DNA of 18,986 bases from JAVHLK01 sp043806215 (GTDB lineage: Bacteria > Desulfobacterota > Desulfomonilia > Desulfomonilales > Desulfomonilaceae), in assembly GCA_043806215.1 (NCBI GenBank), contig JAZDHD010000167.1, positions 1-18,986 of the forward strand, given 5' to 3'. The stretch's first letter is position 1; every line of letters starts with the position of its first letter. Below the pieces are notes generated by a model. It did no database searches, was not told the DNA's origin, and worked only from the letters and a program-made list of their open reading frames with translations. Shown piece after piece: positions 14,558 to 18,986 of this stretch. Position numbers and translations under genes: made by a program.

Positions 14558-17074
14558 ATGGCAAGAAAAGAGGGCAAACAGGAAGAGACTCAGGAGTTGT
14601 GGGGAAGTCGCAGGGGATTGGAACTTGGAGCGCTTAAGCGCGGTTTCATGGAGCACCTGAAATTCACACAGGGACGTATCCCGCGAATAGCCACCCTGAA
14701 CGACTACTACATGGCTCTTGCTTATACGGTGAAAGACCGATTGCTTCATCGCTGGGTTCGAAGCGGCGAAACCTACCTGAAGGGCGGCCTTCGCGCCGTG
14801 GGCTATCTTTCCGCCGAGTTCCTCATGGGGCCACAGCTTGCCAACAATCTGATCAACCTGGGGATCTATGAAGAGGTGCGGGATGCCGCCAAGGAATCCG
14901 GCGGCGATTGGAATGCCCTTCTGGATCACGAACCCGAACCCGGATTGGGGAACGGTGGGCTCGGTCGACTCGCAGCATGCTTCCTGGATTCCCTCGCCAC
15001 TCTGCAGATTCCCGCCATCGGATATGGAATCCGCTATGAGTTCGGGATCTTCCGGCAGAGTATTCTGAACGGTGAGCAGATCGAGACCACCGACAAGTGG
15101 TTGTATTTGGGAAATCCCTGGGAAAGTCACAGACCGGAGATTGCCTACGACGTGAAGCTCGGGGGTTATACAGAGCACTTCACGGGGGACCATGGGCGCC
15201 TTCAGGTCCGTTGGGTTCCGGATCGAGTAGTGAGAGGAGTGGCCTATGACACTCCTGTCCTAGGATACAGGGTCAACACCTGTAACACCCTACGACTCTG
15301 GAAGGCCGAGGCGGCAGAGTCTTTCGACTTTCAGGCGTTCAATGTGGGGGACTACTACGGCGCCGTTGATGAGAAAGTCTTTTCGGAGAACATTACAAAA
15401 GTGCTTTATCCGAACGACGAACCCGCGCAAGGAAAGCGACTTCGTCTGGAACAACAGTATTTCTTTGTGTCATGCTCATTGCAGGATATGCTGCGCATAT
15501 GTTCACTGGGGAGTGTCCCCCCGACGAGATTTCACGAGGTCTTTTCAGTTCAGTTAAACGACACGCACCCGGCTCTGGCAGTACCCGAACTGATGCGCCT
15601 CCTCATCGATGAACACGGCACCGAATGGGACGAAGCATGGGAGGTCACGCAGAAGACGTTCGGCTATACCAATCACACGCTTCTACCCGAAGCCCTGGAG
15701 AAATGGACCCTACCCCTGTTCCGGTCGCTATTCCCGAGACATGTGGAAATCATCTTCGAGATCAATCATCGATTTCTGGAAAAGGTTCGTGCGCAGTACC
15801 CGGGAGACGGCGATCGCGCGGCTCGAATGTCCTTGATCGACGAAGCCGGGGAAAAGTACATCCGCATGGCAAACCTCGCGTGTGTCGGCAGTTTCGCAAT
15901 CAATGGCGTGGCAGAGCTGCACACGGAGCTCCTCAAACAACACGTCCTTCGCGACTTTTTTGAATTCTTTCCGGAGAAGTTCGGCAATAAGACCAATGGG
16001 GTGACTCCTCGACGCTTCATGGTGTTGAGTAACCCCAGGTCGGCAGATCTGATTACCCGAAAGATAGGAGACGGCTGGATCACTGACCTGGACCAACTCC
16101 GGAAACTCGAGGCTCTTGCAGAGGAGAAGGATTTCAAGGCCGATTGGAGCCGCATCAATAGGCTCAACAAGATCGATCTTTCCGAAGCGATCCGCGTTCG
16201 TACGGGCATTGCCGTGGACCCGGACTCGATGTTCGACATCCAGGTGAAACGTTTCCATGAATACAAACGACAACACCTCAACGTGCTGCATATCCTGACA
16301 CTGTACAACCGCATCAAGGAGAATCCGAACACTGAGATCGTGCCAAGAACGTTCATCTTCGGAGGAAAAGCGGCTCCCGGGTATTTCATGGCGAAGTTGA
16401 TCATAAGGCTGATCAACGCTGTGGCGGACGTAGTCAATAACGATCCGGACGTTCGAGATCGCCTCAAGGTGGTATTCTTCCCCAACTTCAACGTAAAGAA
16501 CTCCCGGCTGATCTATCCCGCCGCCGACCTCTCCGAACAGATATCCACAGCGGGCAAGGAGGCTTCGGGAACCGGGAATATGAAATTCTCGATAAATGGA
16601 GCACTCACGATCGGTACTCTTGACGGTGCGAACGTGGAAATCCGAGAGGAAGTCGGTCCGGAGAATTTCTTTCTCTTCGGGCTTACTGCCGAGGAGGTTT
16701 TCGATCTGAAATCCAAAGGTTATCGAGCACGTGACTTCTATGAGGGAAATAGGCAGCTGAAGGATGTCATCGACCTCATAGCGTCGGGACACTTTTCGGC
16801 AGGGCATTCCGATCTGTTCAAACCTCTCGTTGATTCCTTGCTTTATCACGACGAGTACCTGTTGTTCGCCGATTATCAATCATACGTGGAATGCCAGGAT
16901 CGTGTCGGCCAAACCTACCGGGATCAAGATACATGGACACGAATGTCGATCCTGAATGTAGCTCGAATGGGTAAATTTTCATCCGATCGCACGATTCGAC
17001 AGTACTGCGATGAAATCTGGAAGGTGAGCCCAGTGCCGGTCAGTCTCGAAGACCCGTATGATGAGCAAACGTGA
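14558..17074 (+). CDS. glgP: Glycogen/starch phosphorylase
   Basis: An 838-residue family GT35 phosphorylase releasing glucose-1-phosphate from alpha-1,4-glucans in the cytoplasm. The ATG at 14558 is chosen because GAGGGG lies 6 bases before it; a GTG at 14489 would add 23 residues that overlap the previous stop and do not resemble the family. Conserved blocks in order are SAEFLMGPQLANNLINLGIY, GLGNGGLGRLAACFLDSLAT (about 130-149), SVQLNDTHPALAVPELMRLL, VKRFHEYKRQHLNVLHI and EASGTGNMKFSINGALTIGT, in which K676 should carry pyridoxal phosphate. The full length matches the family and no lesion is visible, unlike the two glycolytic genes upstream. It is the last gene of the run, 65 bases after the oxidoreductase. 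Confidence 0.97.
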   Translation: MARKEGKQEETQELWGSRRGLELGALKRGFMEHLKFTQGRIPRIATLNDYYMALAYTVKDRLLHRWVRSGETYLKGGLRAVGYLSAEFLMGPQLANNLINLGIYEEVRDAAKESGGDWNALLDHEPEPGLGNGGLGRLAACFLDSLATLQIPAIGYGIRYEFGIFRQSILNGEQIETTDKWLYLGNPWESHRPEIAYDVKLGGYTEHFTGDHGRLQVRWVPDRVVRGVAYDTPVLGYRVNTCNTLRLWKAEAAESFDFQAFNVGDYYGAVDEKVFSENITKVLYPNDEPAQGKRLRLEQQYFFVSCSLQDMLRICSLGSVPPTRFHEVFSVQLNDTHPALAVPELMRLLIDEHGTEWDEAWEVTQKTFGYTNHTLLPEALEKWTLPLFRSLFPRHVEIIFEINHRFLEKVRAQYPGDGDRAARMSLIDEAGEKYIRMANLACVGSFAINGVAELHTELLKQHVLRDFFEFFPEKFGNKTNGVTPRRFMVLSNPRSADLITRKIGDGWITDLDQLRKLEALAEEKDFKADWSRINRLNKIDLSEAIRVRTGIAVDPDSMFDIQVKRFHEYKRQHLNVLHILTLYNRIKENPNTEIVPRTFIFGGKAAPGYFMAKLIIRLINAVADVVNNDPDVRDRLKVVFFPNFNVKNSRLIYPAADLSEQISTAGKEASGTGNMKFSINGALTIGTLDGANVEIREEVGPENFFLFGLTAEEVFDLKSKGYRARDFYEGNRQLKDVIDLIASGHFSAGHSDLFKPLVDSLLYHDEYLLFADYQSYVECQDRVGQTYRDQDTWTRMSILNVARMGKFSSDRTIRQYCDEIWKVSPVPVSLEDPYDEQT

Positions 17075-17109
17075 GGGACTGCCGGAAATGCGATCTCTGG
17101 CGGTTTGCC

Positions 17110-17133
17110 CTCTCCATCTGAAGCAATGGAGAG
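17110..17133 (+). terminator. Hairpin downstream of glycogen phosphorylase
   Basis: CTCTCCAT (17110-17117) and ATGGAGAG (17126-17133) form a perfect 8-base stem with an 8-base loop, 36 bases after the phosphorylase stop. No T tract follows, so it may act with Rho or as a 3'-end stabiliser. A weaker TTTACC/GGTAAA repeat at 17164-17180 lies just before the next gene. Confidence 0.4.
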
Positions 17134-17201
17134 CAGAACGGCGATAAGCTCTGGAAAAGGCAGTTTACCGTTCAGGTAAAACCGTCACAAGGGCACGAGA
17201 T

Positions 17202-17828
17202 ATGGCCAATCGGGAATTATGCGATGAAGCCGCAGCGATTGTCCGCTCCGGCGGGGTGGTTATCGTACTTACGGAAACTTTCTACGCCTTGGCGGCAGAT
17301 CCTTTTCGGGATGACGCTGTGGCGAGGATTTTCTCGATCAAGGACCGCCCCCGTGACAAGCCGTTGCCGCTGATTGCCGCAAGCCGGGATCTCGTCCGGC
17401 AAATGGCGCCGGCGCCCGGACCCGTGGCCCACGCACTCATGAATCGTTTCTGGCCGGGGAGTCTGACGATACTGCTCCGGCCCGCCGGCCCCGTCTCGAA
17501 ACTCCTCACCGGCCCGTCCGGCAAGATCGGAGTGCGGGTGCCTCCGCCGTGCGCGGCGCGCAGCGTGGCCGAATTGTCCGGCGGTTGGCTGACGGCCACT
17601 AGTGCCAACCTCTCGGGCGATCCAAATCCCGATACCATTGCCCGGATCGCGCCGCTGGTCCTGAGGGCCGTAGACATGGTCATGGATTGCGGAAGCGCGC
17701 CGGGCGGCAACCCGTCTACGGTGGTGGAACCGCTCGACAATGGGATACGGATAATTCGGCCGGGCGGCATAAGCCTCGGGACCCTCTCGGAGTCAATCGA
17801 CCGCGATCTCGGCCTGAAATCATCTTGA
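17202..17828 (+). CDS. tsaC: L-threonylcarbamoyladenylate synthase (TsaC/Sua5 family)
   Basis: A 208-residue YrdC-fold enzyme that makes threonylcarbamoyl-AMP from threonine, bicarbonate and ATP, the first step of t6A37 modification in tRNAs reading ANN codons. Motifs are TETFYALAADP (near 25-35, a variant of PTETVYGL), SIKDRPRDKPLPL, NRFWPGSLTILLRPAG, GVRVP, LTATSANLSGDPN and NPSTVV followed by IRIIRPGG. The length fits the single-domain TsaC/YciO type without the Sua5 C-terminal domain. The close YciO paralogue cannot be excluded. The ribosome site before the ATG is weak (GGGCACGAG). The gene is very G+C-rich, with 44 of 60 bases in the row starting at 17521. It ends inside the -35 box of the tRNA promoter. 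Confidence 0.9.
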   Translation: MANRELCDEAAAIVRSGGVVIVLTETFYALAADPFRDDAVARIFSIKDRPRDKPLPLIAASRDLVRQMAPAPGPVAHALMNRFWPGSLTILLRPAGPVSKLLTGPSGKIGVRVPPPCAARSVAELSGGWLTATSANLSGDPNPDTIARIAPLVLRAVDMVMDCGSAPGGNPSTVVEPLDNGIRIIRPGGISLGTLSESIDRDLGLKSS

Positions 17829-17853
17829 CACATCCCGTCACCGAGATTAGAAT
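17825..17853 (+). promoter_or_regulatory. Near-consensus sigma-70 promoter of tRNA-Gln
   Basis: TTGACA (17825-17830, perfect) and TAGAAT (17848-17853, one mismatch) are exactly 17 bases apart. The start of transcription would fall near 17860, about five bases before the mature tRNA. The -35 box contains the TGA stop codon (17826-17828) of the preceding gene. Confidence 0.85.
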
Positions 17854-17864
17854 GGTCAAGTTGC

Positions 17865-17938
17865 TGGGGGATCGTCTAGCGGCAGGACGACGGGTTCTGG
17901 CCCCGTTAACCGAGGTTCGAATCCTCGTCCCCCAGCCA
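17865..17938 (+). tRNA. tRNA-Gln (anticodon CTG)
   Basis: A complete 74-base cloverleaf with encoded CCA. The acceptor stem pairs TGGGGGA (17865-17871) with TCCCCCA, followed by the discriminator G and CCA (17936-17938). The anticodon stem ACGGG/CCCGT encloses the loop TTCTGGC, placing anticodon CTG at 17897-17899, which reads CAG glutamine codons. The T arm is CGAGG-TTCGAAT-CCTCG. The TGGGG start is typical of bacterial tRNA-Gln. It has its own strong promoter. Base composition drops sharply just downstream, so its 3' end is a candidate integration site. Confidence 0.96.
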
Positions 17939-18081
17939 ATAACAAAACAAGAATTCCGGATCAAATAAGCTATCCTCCTAACAAATTCCCTAGTTCAGAT
18001 CATCTGTTGGCTCTCCCCTTTTATAGATTTCTGGCTGGTCCAGCAAGGAAAATGCCATTTCTATGAGTGTGATAAAACATT

Positions 18082-18986
18082 ATGATGGACACGATGTTCA
18101 AAAAGCCGCAGAAGTTTCCTGATGATCTGGAGCCGATTGGTGTCTACATCCATATACCTTTCTGCAAAAGCCGATGCAACTACTGTGGTTTTGTGTCACA
18201 CAATTCTGACGCGGAGTTAGAGGATCTCTACGTTGGCGCTCTGAATCGGGAAATTGAACATCTGGACTCTTCGCCGGTTCTACTTAACAGTTCGTTTCCT
18301 AACATTGTTGACACGATATATTTTGGAGGTGGAACACCTTCAGTGCTGGAACCCCGCACAATAGGAAGATTAATTCAATCTGTTTGTCAGGTCATCATAC
18401 CCGCAAGCGGTTTGGAGATCACGGTCGAGGTCAATCCCGGAACTTACCGGAAGGATCAATTGGCGATTTTGCGCGATACTGGAGTTACCCGCTTAAGTAT
18501 TGGGGCGCAATCATTAAATGATTCTGAACTTCGGAGGATGAATCGATCGAATTCCAGTTACGATTTTATTAAGCTTTATGACGCTGCCAGGGGTGTCGGA
18601 TTCGACAATATTTCAGTGGATCTGTTAGCGGGCTATCCCGGTCAAACAATCGAATCCATGATGAAAAGCGTGCTGGGAATCATTGAATTAGAGCCCGAAC
18701 ATATCTCTGTTTATCTCCTTGAGATTAAATCCGGGTCAAGGTTGGAACGAAAGGCAATTGCAGGTCTAGTCAAATTCCCCGACGACGATTTAGCGGCTGA
18801 TATGTACGAGTCAACCTGTTTACAAATCGAAGAATCGGGATTCCAGCAGTACGAAATCTCGAATTTCTCAAAGAAGGGTAAGGAATCGCTGCACAACATT
18901 AAGTACTGGTCGGATAAGATTTTTCTGGGATTTGGCCTAGCTGCTCACGGAATGACTGGAAGAGCCAGGTACTCTAACGTCGTAGA
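18082..18986 (+). CDS. hemW: HemW-like radical SAM protein, cut by window end
   Basis: An open frame of 301 codons running off the window. An in-frame TAA at 18073 limits the start to ATG 18082, 18085 or 18094; none has a clear ribosome site. The radical SAM cluster is C28-x3-C32-x2-C35 in IPFCKSRCNYCGF, followed by YFGGGTPS (82-87 for GGGTPS), VEVNPGT, RLSIGAQSLND, VDLLAGYPGQT and QQYEISNFS with HNIKYW and GFGLAAHG. This matches HemW/HemN-like proteins (about 380 residues), and FCxxxCNYCGF fits HemW, a heme chaperone, rather than coproporphyrinogen oxidase HemN. It is distinctly richer in A+T than the genes before the tRNA (26 of 60 G+C in the row at 18541), suggesting a different origin or a recent insertion. 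Confidence 0.93.
   Translation, partial: MMDTMFKKPQKFPDDLEPIGVYIHIPFCKSRCNYCGFVSHNSDAELEDLYVGALNREIEHLDSSPVLLNSSFPNIVDTIYFGGGTPSVLEPRTIGRLIQSVCQVIIPASGLEITVEVNPGTYRKDQLAILRDTGVTRLSIGAQSLNDSELRRMNRSNSSYDFIKLYDAARGVGFDNISVDLLAGYPGQTIESMMKSVLGIIELEPEHISVYLLEIKSGSRLERKAIAGLVKFPDDDLAADMYESTCLQIEESGFQQYEISNFSKKGKESLHNIKYWSDKIFLGFGLAAHGMTGRARYSNVV

Noticed and set aside
1..18986. CRISPR array
   Set aside because: No series of identical short direct repeats with equal spacers was seen; the repeats present are inverted and dispersed.

Overview
The window (about 19 kb, mostly G+C-rich) looks like chromosome of a strictly anaerobic, Desulfobacterota-type (deltaproteobacterial) bacterium. The evidence is a tungsten/molybdopterin-type aldehyde:ferredoxin oxidoreductase with its own multi-cluster ferredoxin subunit, a separate small 2[4Fe-4S] ferredoxin, a TauE/SafE-type anion exporter of the kind common in sulfate reducers, paired receiver-only response regulators, and many GC-rich hairpin repeats between genes. 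Genus cannot be fixed from the sequence alone.

Region 1 (about 240-8065) is a signalling, transport and phosphotransfer-like module. On the minus strand are a double-transmembrane sensor histidine kinase and a receiver-only regulator. Diverging from them on the plus strand are a TauE/SafE permease, a two-pass membrane protein coupled to it, and an 868-residue PEP-synthase-like protein. The latter keeps the ATP-grasp and phosphohistidine domains but has an unrelated C-terminus in place of the PEP/pyruvate barrel. A second receiver-only regulator converges on that gene with 5 bases between stop codons. A sigma-54-like promoter lies in the divergent region.

Region 2 (about 8066-9934) is sparse. 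It holds inverted-repeat cassettes related to one at the very start of the window, a small ferredoxin with a sigma-70-like promoter, two large imperfect hairpins (one inside a MITE-like element), a small hypothetical gene ending at that element, and an AT-rich leader.

Region 3 (9935-17074) is a plus-strand run: a secreted NTF2-like protein, class II fructose-bisphosphate aldolase, phosphofructokinase, four-cluster ferredoxin, aldehyde ferredoxin oxidoreductase and glycogen phosphorylase. As an intact set it would read as a glycogen-to-ferredoxin glycolytic operon, in which the oxidoreductase might act on glyceraldehyde-3-phosphate. However, aldolase and phosphofructokinase are both broken: each has lost its middle, with a frame change at the join, and the aldolase has a further frameshift. 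The downstream genes are open.

Region 4 (17202-18986) holds a threonylcarbamoyl-AMP synthase, a tRNA-Gln(CTG) whose near-consensus promoter overlaps the preceding stop codon, and then a sharp drop in G+C leading into a hemW-like radical SAM gene that runs off the window end.
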